42,954 nucleotides of DNA from Ancylobacter amanitiformis. Lineage in GTDB: Bacteria; Pseudomonadota; Alphaproteobacteria; Rhizobiales; Xanthobacteraceae. Location of the stretch: contig NZ_JAUSVR010000026.1 of the NCBI RefSeq assembly GCF_030814815.1, positions 1 to 42,954 of the forward strand, read 5' to 3'. The number at the start of each line of letters is the position of its first letter. The stretch's first letter is position 1. Below the pieces are notes generated by a model. That model had not been told where the DNA came from. It saw nothing but the letters and a program-made list of their open reading frames with translations, and made no database searches. Both the position numbers and the translations under genes were made by a program. Positions 8,370 through 17,053 of the stretch are shown here, one piece after another.

Positions 8370-8462
8370 CGTCGGTCTCCGGAAATCCTGGACGGGCGCA
8401 GCCGTCCCATGTTCATGGAAATCCGGGCGCCGAAGAGGAGGCAGCGCCCGAATCAGCGTCGA

Positions 8463-9323
8463 TCAGTCGATGTGCTTGGCGAGGAATTCGCGCATCGCCG
8501 CGCCGATCTCGGCGGCGTGGGTTTCGAGCGCGAAGTGCCCGCTGTCGACGAAGCGAACATCCGCCGCCGGCACGTCGCGCCTGAACGCCTCGGCGCCCGG
8601 CGGAATGAAAAACGGATCGTTCCTGCCCCAGATCGCCAGCACCGGCGGCTGATGGCCGCGCAGGTAGGCCTGAACGGTGTCGTAGAGCGCGACGTTGGTC
8701 TGGTAGTCGAGCAACAGGTCGAGCTGGATTTCGTCATTGCCGGGACGCGACAGATAGAAATCGTCGAGGTTGCGACCGTCCGGCGAGACCTTTGTCGGAT
8801 CGTCGACGCCGTGCGTGTACTGGAAGAGCGTCGTCTCGGGCGCCAGGAAGCCGCGCAGCGCGTCACGGTTAGCCTGGGTCGGCTCGTTCCAATAGGTCAT
8901 GACCGGCGCGAAAGCGTCCGAGACCCCTTCGAGATAGGTGTTCCCGTTCTGGGTGACGATCGCGGTGATCCGCTCGGGGTGCTTGACCGCCAGCCGGAAG
9001 CCGACCGGAGCGCCATAATCGAACACGTAGATGGCGTACTTGGTCAGGCCAAGGACCTCGGTGAGGCGATCGACGACGTTGGTGATGTTCTCGAAAGTGT
9101 AGCTGAACTGATGGCGGGCGGGCTGTTCGGTCATGCCGAAGCCCGGCAGATCGGGGGCGACGACATGATAATGTTCGGCGAGCTCGGGGATCAGGTCGCG
9201 GAACATGTGGCTCGCGCTCGGGAAGCCGTGCAGCAGCAGCACGGTGGGGCGGCTCGCATCGCCGGCTTCGCGGTAGAACAGCTTGAGGCCATCGACATCG
9301 ACGGTGTTGAAACGAATGGTCAT
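8463..9323 (-). CDS. Cytoplasmic alpha/beta hydrolase, paralogue of the 2370 gene
   Basis: The product is 286 aa with no signal peptide. The catalytic set is LLHGFPSAS, nucleophile D102 in FDYGAPVGFRL, acid D236 (GRNDPFF) and base H263 (DSGHFALE). The DYGAP elbow and the QNGN(T/A)Y block are shared with the exported hydrolase at 2370-3308, so the two form one subfamily. As there, the halide-stabilising Trp after the nucleophile is Tyr. It is the first gene of a minus-strand group with the SnoaL-like and SDR genes. The substrate is unknown. Confidence 0.88.
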   Translation of the reverse strand: MTIRFNTVDVDGLKLFYREAGDASRPTVLLLHGFPSASHMFRDLIPELAEHYHVVAPDLPGFGMTEQPARHQFSYTFENITNVVDRLTEVLGLTKYAIYVFDYGAPVGFRLAVKHPERITAIVTQNGNTYLEGVSDAFAPVMTYWNEPTQANRDALRGFLAPETTLFQYTHGVDDPTKVSPDGRNLDDFYLSRPGNDEIQLDLLLDYQTNVALYDTVQAYLRGHQPPVLAIWGRNDPFFIPPGAEAFRRDVPAADVRFVDSGHFALETHAAEIGAAMREFLAKHID

Positions 9324-9411
9324 GGGAAGGCTCCTTGATTTCGGGCGCGAGGAAGGGTTTGCGGGCGCGGCTTCACGCCCTCATCATCTCTTGCTGAGCT
9401 TGTGGGAAGGA

Positions 9412-9966
9412 TCAGGTGGCCGCAGCTGTCCGGACCGTCACGACCGGGAAGTCGATTTCGGTCTTCAGCGCTTCATTGACGTAGTTGGTGAAGGTGTTGA
9501 GCGCGACATGGGCGATGATTTCGACGATCTCCGCATCGGAGTATCCCGACTGCTTGAGTGCCGCGATATCGGTGTCGCTCGCCTGTCCGCGCCCCCGGGC
9601 CAGCTTGACGGCGAAGCGCACGGCGGCGTCCGCCTTGACATCGTTGGAGGCGCCGCTTCGGTTCGCAGTGATCTCCGCGTCATCGAGCTTGGCGAGGTTA
9701 CGGGCGATGTACGTGTGGGCGGACAGGCAGTAGCCGCAATCATTCACCTCGGCGATCGCCAGCGCGATCCGCTCGCGGGTCTTCGCGGCTAGCGCACCTT
9801 TGCCGAGGGCGCCGGAGAGGCCAAGATAGCCTTCCAGGGCCGCCGGGCTGTTGGCGACGATACGAAACAGGTTCGGCACGGTGCCGAGTTGCTTTTGGAC
9901 CGCCGCCAGCAGGGGCTGCGATTTTTCGGGGGCCTGTTCGGTGGCGGGGGTCGGGATGCGGGACAT
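9412..9966 (-). CDS. Carboxymuconolactone decarboxylase/AhpD-like peroxidase
   Basis: The product is 184 aa. The AhpD-type active site is visible as E73 and C77-x-x-C80 with H84 (EVNDCGYCLSAH). Family members are thiol peroxidases or decarboxylases. ATG 9966 is preceded by AGGAGA; the longer upstream frame lacks a good start. The gene is divergent from a LysR gene 114 bp away, which probably controls it. Confidence 0.9.
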   Translation of the reverse strand: MSRIPTPATEQAPEKSQPLLAAVQKQLGTVPNLFRIVANSPAALEGYLGLSGALGKGALAAKTRERIALAIAEVNDCGYCLSAHTYIARNLAKLDDAEITANRSGASNDVKADAAVRFAVKLARGRGQASDTDIAALKQSGYSDAEIVEIIAHVALNTFTNYVNEALKTEIDFPVVTVRTAAAT

Positions 9967-10079
9967 CGTGTTTTCTCCTGGATCGGTTGTTTCGCTCTCG
10001 CCCAATTGGAGTACCCCCTTCCGAAACTGCCCAGCAGGCGCTAACGTCGAAAGTCTCACTTCCGCAAAACGAGAGGGAA

Positions 10080-11075
10080 ATGGACAGGTTCGAGGCAATG
10101 CGCACGCTGGTCGCAGCGGTTGATGGAGGCAGCCTGTCCGCCGCCTCCCGGTCGCTGAACGTGCCGCTCCCCACGGTCAGCCGCCGCGTTTCCGACCTTG
10201 AGAATTTTCTCGGTTCGCAACTCGTCGTCCGCACAAGCCGCAAACTCCTGCTCACCGAGGCCGGCGCGGCCTATGTCGCCTCGGCACGGAGGGTGCTCGA
10301 GGAACTGTCCGAGGCAGAGCGCGCCGCCTCGGGCGAGTATCGTGCGCCGCGCGGCGAGTTGCTCGTCACCGCGCCGATCGCGTTCGGCGCGCTCAATGTC
10401 GCGCCGATCATCCACGATTTCCTTGCCGCCTATCCCGACGTGACCGTGCGGCTCGTGCTCTCCGACAGCAACATCGATCTCATCGAAACGCACGTCGACG
10501 TCGCGGTCAGGATCGGCCGCCTGCCCGACAGCGCGCTGGTCGCGCGCAGGGTCGGTGAGGTCTGGTGGACCGTCTGCGCAAGCCCGGATTATCTCAAACG
10601 ACGGGGCGAGCCGGAAACGCCCGCCGCATTGGTCACCCATGATTGCATCGCATTCGAAGGACTGCGACGTTATCGTGAGTGGCCCTTCGTCGACGGCAAT
10701 GCCGCGCAGCAGGTGACAATCACCCCACGCTTCTCGGTCAACACCGCGGAGGGCGTCGTGGGCGGCGCGGTCGCCGGAGTCGGAATCGCCCGTGTGCTTT
10801 CCTATCAGGCGGTGGCAAGCGTAAGGGCGGGCTCACTCGTGCCGATATTGGTGGATCGGGCGCCTCCGCCCATGCCCGTGCATCTGGTCCACGCCCCGCA
10901 CCAGCAACAGCCGTTGAAATTGCGCGCCTTCCTCGATTTTGTCGCGCCACGGCTACAGCAGCGCCTCCAAGCCATATCGCAGGACATTGCCGCCTCCGGC
11001 CCAGTTTTACGCACGGCCCCTCAACCAAATGCGGAAGCGGCACCGGCCACGACCAGCGAAGCGCGCTCGGCTTAG
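10080..11075 (+). CDS. LysR-family transcriptional regulator
   Basis: The product is 331 aa. The N-terminal winged HTH reads MDRFEAMRTLVAAVDGGSLSAASRSLNVPLPTVSRRVSDLENFLGSQLVVR, followed by a linker helix and a periplasmic-binding-like effector domain. The opening is typical of the subgroup that regulates divergent single redox genes. GAGAGGG precedes the ATG. The likely target is the AhpD-like gene at 9412-9966. The last 30 residues are Ala/Pro-rich and probably disordered. Confidence 0.93.
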   Translation: MDRFEAMRTLVAAVDGGSLSAASRSLNVPLPTVSRRVSDLENFLGSQLVVRTSRKLLLTEAGAAYVASARRVLEELSEAERAASGEYRAPRGELLVTAPIAFGALNVAPIIHDFLAAYPDVTVRLVLSDSNIDLIETHVDVAVRIGRLPDSALVARRVGEVWWTVCASPDYLKRRGEPETPAALVTHDCIAFEGLRRYREWPFVDGNAAQQVTITPRFSVNTAEGVVGGAVAGVGIARVLSYQAVASVRAGSLVPILVDRAPPPMPVHLVHAPHQQQPLKLRAFLDFVAPRLQQRLQAISQDIAASGPVLRTAPQPNAEAAPATTSEARSA

Positions 11076-11239
11076 GTGCCAACGCCCGAGAGCGATCCGA
11101 ATTGGGGGGCCTGACTGACTGCGCGGAAGTGGGAGCCCCGACCACATCCCCGGAGCGCGGGCGCTTCCCGCGCGAGGTCGACATCCTTCTTGACAATGCG
11201 CGAGTGAGCAGTCATTTATTTGACCGAGGATGTTTGCAC

Positions 11240-11806
11240 ATGGCGCGCCCCCGAAGCGAAGAGAAACGTGATGCGATCCTGACGGCGGCGATGGAATTGG
11301 TTGCCGAACACGGGCTTGGCGCGGCGACCGCCGAGATCGCCAAGCGGGCTAAGGTGCCGCACGGATCGGTATTCACCTACTTCGGAACGAAATCCGCACT
11401 GCTCAATGAGCTATACGTCGCGTTGAAGACGGAACTCTCCGACGCGATTCTGGAAACGATGCCCGGCGACGGCGACGTTCGCGCGCAATTGCATCATTTG
11501 TGGACGAGCTGGACGGGCTGGGGCGTTCTCAATCCGTCCGGCCGGCGGGCCTTGGCCCAGCTCGGGGTGTCGGATCAGATCACGGACGCGAGCCGGCAAG
11601 CGGCAGCGATCGTGGCCGGTCCGGCGGTCGACATCGTTCGCCGCGCGCGATCCAGCGGCGCGTTACGGAATGCCCCCCTGGCCTATGTCGGGGCCCTTGT
11701 CGAAACGATGGCAGGGACCACGATCGATTTCATGATCCGCGATCGCGACAACGCCGAAAGCATCCGCGAAGCGGGGTTCGAAGCCCTCTGGCAAGCGGTC
11801 AGTTGA
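11240..11806 (+). CDS. TetR-family transcriptional regulator
   Basis: The product is 188 aa. The N-terminal HTH is clear (SEEKRDAILTAAMELVAEHGLGAATAEIAKRAKVPHGSVFTYFGTKSALLNEL), with an all-helical ligand domain after it. It precedes a quinone oxidoreductase by 50 bp, and a TGACT/AGTCA palindrome lies between the two. A related TGAGCAGTCA sequence lies just upstream of its own start. It probably represses the oxidoreductase and itself. Confidence 0.93.
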   Translation: MARPRSEEKRDAILTAAMELVAEHGLGAATAEIAKRAKVPHGSVFTYFGTKSALLNELYVALKTELSDAILETMPGDGDVRAQLHHLWTSWTGWGVLNPSGRRALAQLGVSDQITDASRQAAAIVAGPAVDIVRRARSSGALRNAPLAYVGALVETMAGTTIDFMIRDRDNAESIREAGFEALWQAVS

Positions 11807-11826
11807 ATTTTTCTTCATTTAATGAG

Positions 11827-11840
11827 TGACTACTCAGTCA
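11827..11840. promoter_or_regulatory. Probable TetR operator upstream of the quinone oxidoreductase
   Basis: TGACT-ACTC-AGTCA is a short palindrome 16 bases before the start of the oxidoreductase. A similar TGAGCAGTCA lies just upstream of the tetR gene (about 11206-11215), consistent with autoregulation by the same protein. Confidence 0.55.
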
Positions 11841-11856
11841 ATTCGAGAGACATTCC

Positions 11857-12846
11857 GTGCAAGCTATCCAGGCCACTCAGTTTGGAGACCCGAGCGTCCT
11901 TGCTGTCGTCGAGCTACCGGATCCCATGCCGGGACCGGGCCAGATCGCGATCGACGTCACCCACGCGGCGGTCGGTCTCATCGACATTCTTTTCCGCCAG
12001 GGACAGTTCAAGGATGTGCCCGGCATGGCGCAGCCGCCGTTCGTTCCCGGCCTCGAGGTGGCCGGCACGGTGCGCGCCCTCGGCGATGGGGTGACCGGGT
12101 TCGCGATTGGCGAGAAAATCGTCTCGATGTCGGCCGGCGCCGGCACGGGTGGTTATGCCTCGATCTATATCGCGCCCGTCCACGGCGTCCTGTCCATCGA
12201 GAACTCCGGCATCGATCCCGCGCTCGCCGTCTCGGTCATCCCGAACGCCGCGATGGCTCACGTCGCCCTTACCCTGGTTGCTCATCTCGCCGAGGGAGAG
12301 AGCGTTCTCGTGCACGGCGCACTTGGCGGCTTCTCCTCCGCGTTTCCCGGCATCGCAAGGCAACTCGGCGCTTCCCGGGTCGTGGGCACGGTTCGTTCGA
12401 GCAAAATCGAAGCAGCGGCGAACACGAAGCTGCCATATGATCGGATCGTCGATTCCGCCGAATTGCCCGGCGTGCTCGACGGCGAAAAGTTCGATGTCAT
12501 AATCGACCCCGTCGGCGGCACCGTCCGCAGCCAGAGCTTTGCGTTGATGAAGCCGGGCAGCCGTCTCATCGTCGCCGGCAATGCCAGCGGTGACTGGGCG
12601 CACGGTATGAAGACCAACGATCTTTGGCTGGGCAGCACGACCGTGGCCGGCTTCAATGCGGGCGCCCTTCTGCCGTCGCACCCGCAGGCTCTCCGGCGAG
12701 GTCTCGAGGCTGCCTTGAAAGCCGCAGCCTCGGGCTTGTGCGACATTGAAGTCGATGTACTTCCCTTCAGCGCGGCAGTGACCGCACACGAGCGGATGGA
12801 GAATCGGGATCTCAATGGCCGCATTGTCCTCGCGCCGCAACTTTGA
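11857..12846 (+). CDS. Zinc-independent quinone oxidoreductase (MDR/QOR type)
   Basis: The product is 329 aa. It has the GroES-like N-terminal domain (PFVPGLEVAGTVRALGDGVTGFAIGEK) and a Rossmann domain (ESVLVHGALGGFSSAFPGIARQLGASRVVGTVRS, FDVIIDPVGG). The Cys/His/Glu zinc ligands of alcohol dehydrogenases are absent, as in NADPH:quinone reductases. The GTG start at 11857 gives the usual MQAIQATQFGDP opening. It follows a tetR gene and a palindrome, so electrophile- or quinone-inducible expression is likely. Confidence 0.9.
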   Translation: MQAIQATQFGDPSVLAVVELPDPMPGPGQIAIDVTHAAVGLIDILFRQGQFKDVPGMAQPPFVPGLEVAGTVRALGDGVTGFAIGEKIVSMSAGAGTGGYASIYIAPVHGVLSIENSGIDPALAVSVIPNAAMAHVALTLVAHLAEGESVLVHGALGGFSSAFPGIARQLGASRVVGTVRSSKIEAAANTKLPYDRIVDSAELPGVLDGEKFDVIIDPVGGTVRSQSFALMKPGSRLIVAGNASGDWAHGMKTNDLWLGSTTVAGFNAGALLPSHPQALRRGLEAALKAAASGLCDIEVDVLPFSAAVTAHERMENRDLNGRIVLAPQL

Positions 12847-13085
12847 CGCAGGCAAATCGGAATCGCACATGCCGCGCTGCGCTTCTGGCAGACTTCCATT
12901 TCGTCGGCGACATAGTTAAATTCAGAGCCTTGCCGTTGCACAATACCTGGCATGCACCAGCTCATGACGCGGATTGATCTTATGGCTTCGAACGGTGACA
13001 AAAGCTCGCGCCGGCGACGAAGGAAGTGCCGCTTGTTTAGCGTCATGGCAACTCAGATCGGCGGAAAAGAGAGCGTTGACGTCCA

Positions 13086-14042
13086 ATGACCGATCAACCT
13101 CTTGCACGCATCTCACGCACGCATCTTGAGGAACTCCTTTTTACACTGGAAGTCGATTTTGTCGATCTATTCGAATGTGTCGTGGACGCCGGCTGGAAAC
13201 TGGAGATGTTGGGGTCGCCAGCCCCGGGGATCCACTATAATATTGCCGGCAGCGGGCGCTTAATCATCGCCGGACGCGCGCCGATCGCGTTGGAGCCCCA
13301 TACGCTCGTTATTCTCCCGGCCCAGACGCCCCTCGTGATCGAAGGCCCCCCGGTTAGCTCGGAAAACTGGCAGACCGTTCGAATGGGGGTGCCGGCGGGG
13401 GGACCCAACCATGTCGAGAGACTGGCTGCCGGGGACGGTGCATGTTCGCAAATCATGCTTGTGTGCGGTTACGTCAAGGCAAGCTATGCAGGATCTCTTG
13501 ATCTATTTTCCGGTCTTTCAACGCCGATTATCGAAAAATTCGACGAAACGACGGCGCTGGCCCCTCAACTTCAAGCCGCGGTTGCTGAACTCATTCGCCA
13601 GGAAATAGGCATGAAGGCGATGACAGCGACGTTGCTTAAAGAAGTCCTCATCGTGCTCCTGCGCCGATCAATGACGTCGATGAACGAATGGGTGGAGAGG
13701 CTTTCGCTCTTGCAAAGCCCGCAGATCGCCCGCGCTTTCTCCGATATGGTCGCACGGCCCGAATTCGCCCACTCCGTTCAATCTCTTTCACAGAGTGCAG
13801 GTCTCAGTCGCTCTGCCTTCATGGCGCGTTTCCAGGCGGTTTTCGGCACCCCCCCGATGAGCACGCTGCGTCACATACGCATGAGGCATGCAGCCTCCCT
13901 GCTCGCCATTGGCGATCTCTCGGTCGATCAGATCGGACGTATTGTCGGATATAATAATCGGAGCGGTTTTTCGCGCGTATTTCGAAAGACGTACGGTACT
14001 GATCCCTCGGAATACAGAGCCCACAAGCGGCAGTCCCGTTAG
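13086..14042 (+). CDS. AraC-family transcriptional regulator (cupin-type sensor domain)
   Basis: The product is 318 aa. The N-terminal half resembles the AraC cupin_6 sensor (LEMLGSPAPGIHYNIAGSGRLIIAGRAPIALEPHTLVILPAQTPLVIE). The C-terminal pair of HTHs is clear (VQSLSQSAGLSRSAFMARFQAVFGTPPMSTLRHIRMRHAASLLAIGDLSVDQIGRIVGYNNRSGFSRVFRKTYGTDPSEYRAH). No adjacent target gene is obvious: the 239 bp upstream contain nothing recognisable, and an IS remnant begins 14 bp downstream. Insertion may have separated it from its target. Confidence 0.92.
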   Translation: MTDQPLARISRTHLEELLFTLEVDFVDLFECVVDAGWKLEMLGSPAPGIHYNIAGSGRLIIAGRAPIALEPHTLVILPAQTPLVIEGPPVSSENWQTVRMGVPAGGPNHVERLAAGDGACSQIMLVCGYVKASYAGSLDLFSGLSTPIIEKFDETTALAPQLQAAVAELIRQEIGMKAMTATLLKEVLIVLLRRSMTSMNEWVERLSLLQSPQIARAFSDMVARPEFAHSVQSLSQSAGLSRSAFMARFQAVFGTPPMSTLRHIRMRHAASLLAIGDLSVDQIGRIVGYNNRSGFSRVFRKTYGTDPSEYRAHKRQSR

Positions 14043-14055
14043 GGACATGATCTAC

Positions 14056-14623
14056 TGGGGGCCAGACCCATAAATGGGTTGGCGTCGTTGGTTGGCCATG
14101 ATTCACGGCTTCCAGGAGAACGTCGGGATGAACCGGGATCATTTTGGCTCACGGATGCGCAATGCGCGCGGATCGCACCGCATCTGCCGACGGATACGCG
14201 CGGCAAGCCCCGCGTCGATGACCGCCGCGCGGCATCGTCCGGGTCCTGAAATCCGCCGGCCCATCGCCTTCCTGCTCACCGGAGGCGAGGTCGCCGATTG
14301 CACGGCGCGATCGGCTCTGCTGAAGCAGATGCCGGCCGCCCGAATCCTCCATGGTGACAAGGGCTACGACAGCAACGCCATCCGTCGCCAGGTCGAGGAG
14401 AGCGGCGCCATGCCCAACATCCCGCCCAAAGCCAACCGGCGCTGGCAGAACTGCTTCTCCCCGGTGCTCTATCGCAACCGAAACGCCATCGATCGCATGT
14501 TCTGCGGCCTCAAGAACTTCCGACGCGTCGCCACCCCATACGACCGATGCGCCCACAATTTCTTCCGGGGCATCGGCATCGCCGCAACCGTCATCTTCTG
14601 GCCCTGATCAATGTGTCCTGAGC
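14056..14623 (+). mobile_element. Decayed IS5-family element (IS427-like) with internal deletion
   Basis: The left end (GGGGGCCAGACCCATAAAT) and the right end read in reverse (GCTCAGGACACATTGATCA) are imperfect inverted repeats, and the right one resembles the IS end at 42867. The transposase starts MNRDHF at 14128, loses frame within a few codons, keeps a DNA trace of the usual N-terminus up to about 14220, then jumps to the C-terminal half (RPIAFLLTGGEVADCTA, HGDKGYDSNAIRRQ, IPPKANRR, RNAIDRMFCGLKNFRRVATPYDR). The middle, including the first catalytic Asp, is deleted. It is inactive. Confidence 0.8.
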
Positions 14624-14659
14624 TTGGAGCGAAACGGTAGGTATCTTGACTCGGCCGCT

Positions 14660-15235
14660 TCACTTGCTGAGCGGCGGGTAGCCCCGTACGTAAATCCAGT
14701 CGGTCGATTTGGCGGGAATGTGGCACCCCTGGCAGTCTGCCCGGTAATTTGTAGATGTCGTTTTCGTCGGATTATCGGCATCAAACCAGGACCAGCCCCA
14801 ACCATCACCCCACAGCTTGTTCTCGGGAAATTTATCTGTGCTCGACTTCACCATCACAAACCACCCTTCAAGCTTATCCTCCCGCGAGACAGTTCCCGTA
14901 GTCATGCGGTCGGTTTTCGCCTGAAACACTTCTTTGACCAGAACAGCCCCCTCAGGGAACTTACCCGTCTTCTGATATTCATCGATAACGCCAGGAGAGG
15001 CGTACACCGTGTGAATTTGCTCGGATCCAGCGGCCTGTTTCGCGGCAACCGCCCAAGTGCCCAGATATTGATAGATGGTCCGATACTCGGCGGGCACATG
15101 AAGATTGCCCTGAGCGTCGGCGATCGAGTCTACTGTAACCGCCGTCTGCGAATCCGCGGGATGCGATAGCAACCCGGCGGCGATCCCAATGCCAACAATC
15201 AGGGAAAAGGATAGTATAAAACGTTTAATCCGCAT
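14660..15235 (-). CDS. Second cytochrome P460 family protein
   Basis: The product is 191 aa with an N-terminal signal segment (MRIKRFILSFSLIVGIGIAAGLLSHPADSQ). P460 blocks include YRTIYQYLGTWAV, YQKTGKFPEGAVLVKEVFQ and DGWGWSWFDADNP, with the haem c motif CQGCH (C168, C171, H172). It differs clearly from the P460 at 512-1099, so this is not a recent duplication. ATG 15235 is preceded by GGTGGGAACG, much like the other P460 gene. It lies between an IS relic and an AT-rich gap. Confidence 0.87.
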   Translation of the reverse strand: MRIKRFILSFSLIVGIGIAAGLLSHPADSQTAVTVDSIADAQGNLHVPAEYRTIYQYLGTWAVAAKQAAGSEQIHTVYASPGVIDEYQKTGKFPEGAVLVKEVFQAKTDRMTTGTVSREDKLEGWFVMVKSSTDKFPENKLWGDGWGWSWFDADNPTKTTSTNYRADCQGCHIPAKSTDWIYVRGYPPLSK

Positions 15236-15265
15236 CGTTCCCACCTGTGCCACCGCCACGATCAA

Positions 15266-16086
15266 TATCGCCTTATTCCGCTACGAAATAATGGCCGCAT
15301 CAATTAGAATTGTACATCGTAAATACAAATAGATATCGCATATGAAATTATAGTTACATATTTCTATTATTATTCATCGTAATTTTCGAAGTAAAATAAA
15401 CTTACTCGACTTATGCCAAGAGAGCGCGCAATCAAATCGTCTGGTTCAATTTTAGAGTAGGACGTCCGTCCGTAGGTCCGAGTTTGGTGACCAGACGTCC
15501 AAAATTGACGGATGCGCGCGGGCGCTCCCTTGATCCCCGGCTGGCAAAAGCCCGGGCCTTTCCATGCCCGATCCGAGACGGGCCCGAGTTGCCGCCGCTG
15601 GGGATGCCCTCGTTCTGATCTGGAATCTGTCGGCGGCATGGGATGGGGAAGAGCAATTCGTCGGTGTATTTGGGCGGGAATATCAGGCTGGCGTAGACGC
15701 CCGCAATCGGGGATCGGGCAACCTGAAAGCACGTGCTTGTTGGCTGCGACGATTCTGTGGGTGCCAAAAGGACCATTGCTCCTGCCCGCCTTCAAAGCGA
15801 TACGCCTTGGCCCGCCCCCGAATACGCGCTGGGGCTGCTCGACGCCGAGCCGCATATCGTCCGCATCAACCGGCTGGGCCGGGAGGGAGCGGAGGTCCGG
15901 AGCGTCGACTTTGCTCTGTAGTCTGGCCGGGCTGGCGCGCGTCGTGAACGACGGCCGCGTCGCAGTCAAAAGAACCCTCGAGGCAGAGCGTTGCGTCGGC
16001 GTTGGCAGGCGGGAAATAGGCATCTTGGCCAGCCTCTGGGCGTCGTCGGCCGATATTGGCCGGTCGGGTCTGTGTAGCCGCGCAAG
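15266..16086. other. 820 bp gap: AT-rich stretch, then unrecognised sequence
   Basis: About 15290-15420 is strikingly AT-rich for this genome (runs such as ATTATTATT) and lies upstream of the P460 gene, so it may be its promoter and a site for a xenogeneic silencer. From about 15420 to 16086 both strands have long frames but no family I recognise. One short stretch (15766-15921, ending PEYALGLLDAEPHIVRINRLGREGAEVRSVDFAL) has protein-like composition and may be the tail of a lost gene. Confidence 0.5.
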
Positions 16087-16350
16087 GGTCGCCACCGTTC
16101 TCACCGACAACGGCATCCCAGGTCGAACGGATGAGCCGGACCATCAAGGACGCGACCGTCAAACGGTACCACTGTGACGACCATCGCCAGCTCGAACGCC
16201 ACCTCGCCGACGTCGTCGCGGCCTGCAATTTCGACCGCAGGCTCAAGACCCTCAAAGGCCTCACGCCGTACGAGTTCATCTGCAAACGACGGACGATCGA
16301 GCCCGAAAAATTCAACCTCAATCCGCTCCAGCAAATGCCGGGCTCAAATA
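16087..16350 (+). mobile_element. IS481-family transposase 3' remnant
   Basis: Starting with a VLTDNGI fragment, the sequence shifts frame and continues as QVERMSRTIKDATVKRYHCDDHRQLERHLADVVAACNFDRRLKTLKGLTPYEFICK, the C-terminal end of IS481-type transposases. The part between the DNG motif and QVERM is deleted. It ends within about 10 bases of the stop codon of the ECF sigma gene on the other strand, so the insertion or its decay defines the 3' border of that gene. Confidence 0.82.
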
Positions 16351-16356
16351 TACTGG

Positions 16357-16911
16357 CTATCCCAGGTTTGCCTGATGCAGCGCCGCGAGAGCCTTCAGCG
16401 CCCGGTGCAAGGTCACGCGAACGCCCGTCTCGCTCATGCTCAGGCGGGCGGCGGCCTCGCGGGTCGTGCAGCCTTCAATGCTGACGGCCTGAATGACGGC
16501 GCGCTGGCGATCCTTCAGCCTGCCGATCAGGCTCCCGATCTGGATGGCGGGCAACTCGTCGACCGGCTCTTCGGCGGCCAGCACGTCGGCGAGTTCGTCG
16601 ACGGGTACGGTCAGGCGGACCGAGCGGCGCAGCATGTCGATCAGCTTGTTGCGGACGATGACCGAAATCCAGGGTGAGATCGGCCGTGCAGGGTCCCATG
16701 TCCGGCGTTTCAGATGAATCGCGAGCAGCGCTTCCTGAACGACGTCCTCGGCATCGCTGACCGGCGCTCCGTATCGCGCGCAGTTCCCGCGGGCCATGGC
16801 GCGCAGGTGTGGCGTAACCGATTGCAGAAACCGGCGATACGCATCGGCATCGCCCGCCAGTGCAGCGCGCATGTCGGCGGCCCACTCACTCTCGCGATCC
16901 GCCTGTGTCAC
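16357..16911 (-). CDS. ECF-type sigma-70 factor, without an adjacent anti-sigma gene
   Basis: The product is 184 aa. Region 2 reads SDAEDVVQEALLAIHLKRRTWDPARPISPWISVIVRNKLIDMLRR and region 4 reads LIGRLKDRQRAVIQAVSIEGCTTREAAARLSMSETGVRVTLHRALKALA. This resembles the Caulobacter SigF/Bradyrhizobium EcfF type, which normally sits in an operon with a DUF1109 (NrsF/OsrA) anti-sigma gene. Here the downstream side is an IS481 remnant and no anti-sigma follows. The GTG start at 16911 has GAGGA upstream. Two NrsF-like genes lie at 27947 and 28703. Pairing with them is a hypothesis. Confidence 0.9.
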   Translation of the reverse strand: MTQADRESEWAADMRAALAGDADAYRRFLQSVTPHLRAMARGNCARYGAPVSDAEDVVQEALLAIHLKRRTWDPARPISPWISVIVRNKLIDMLRRSVRLTVPVDELADVLAAEEPVDELPAIQIGSLIGRLKDRQRAVIQAVSIEGCTTREAAARLSMSETGVRVTLHRALKALAALHQANLG

Positions 16912-17053
16912 ATACGTCCTCGTACGCGCTCCGCCAGCCTTTGCCGGGCTGTTTTATAATGTCCATTCTATATCTCCGGGAGGGTTGCGGCGATAGCATG
17001 ACGCCATCCTTATCTGGCGTATCCGCAACCGGATCGTTTTGGCGCCGTGCGTT

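Noticed and set aside
13086..14042. AraC gene truncated by the IS
   Set aside because: Both HTH motifs and a natural C-terminus are intact; the IS begins 14 bp after the stop codon.
15320..15360. TGTAAC upstream of the second P460 gene as an ECF promoter
   Set aside because: The bases after the 17-base spacer are TATC; CGAT occurs only at a different spacing.
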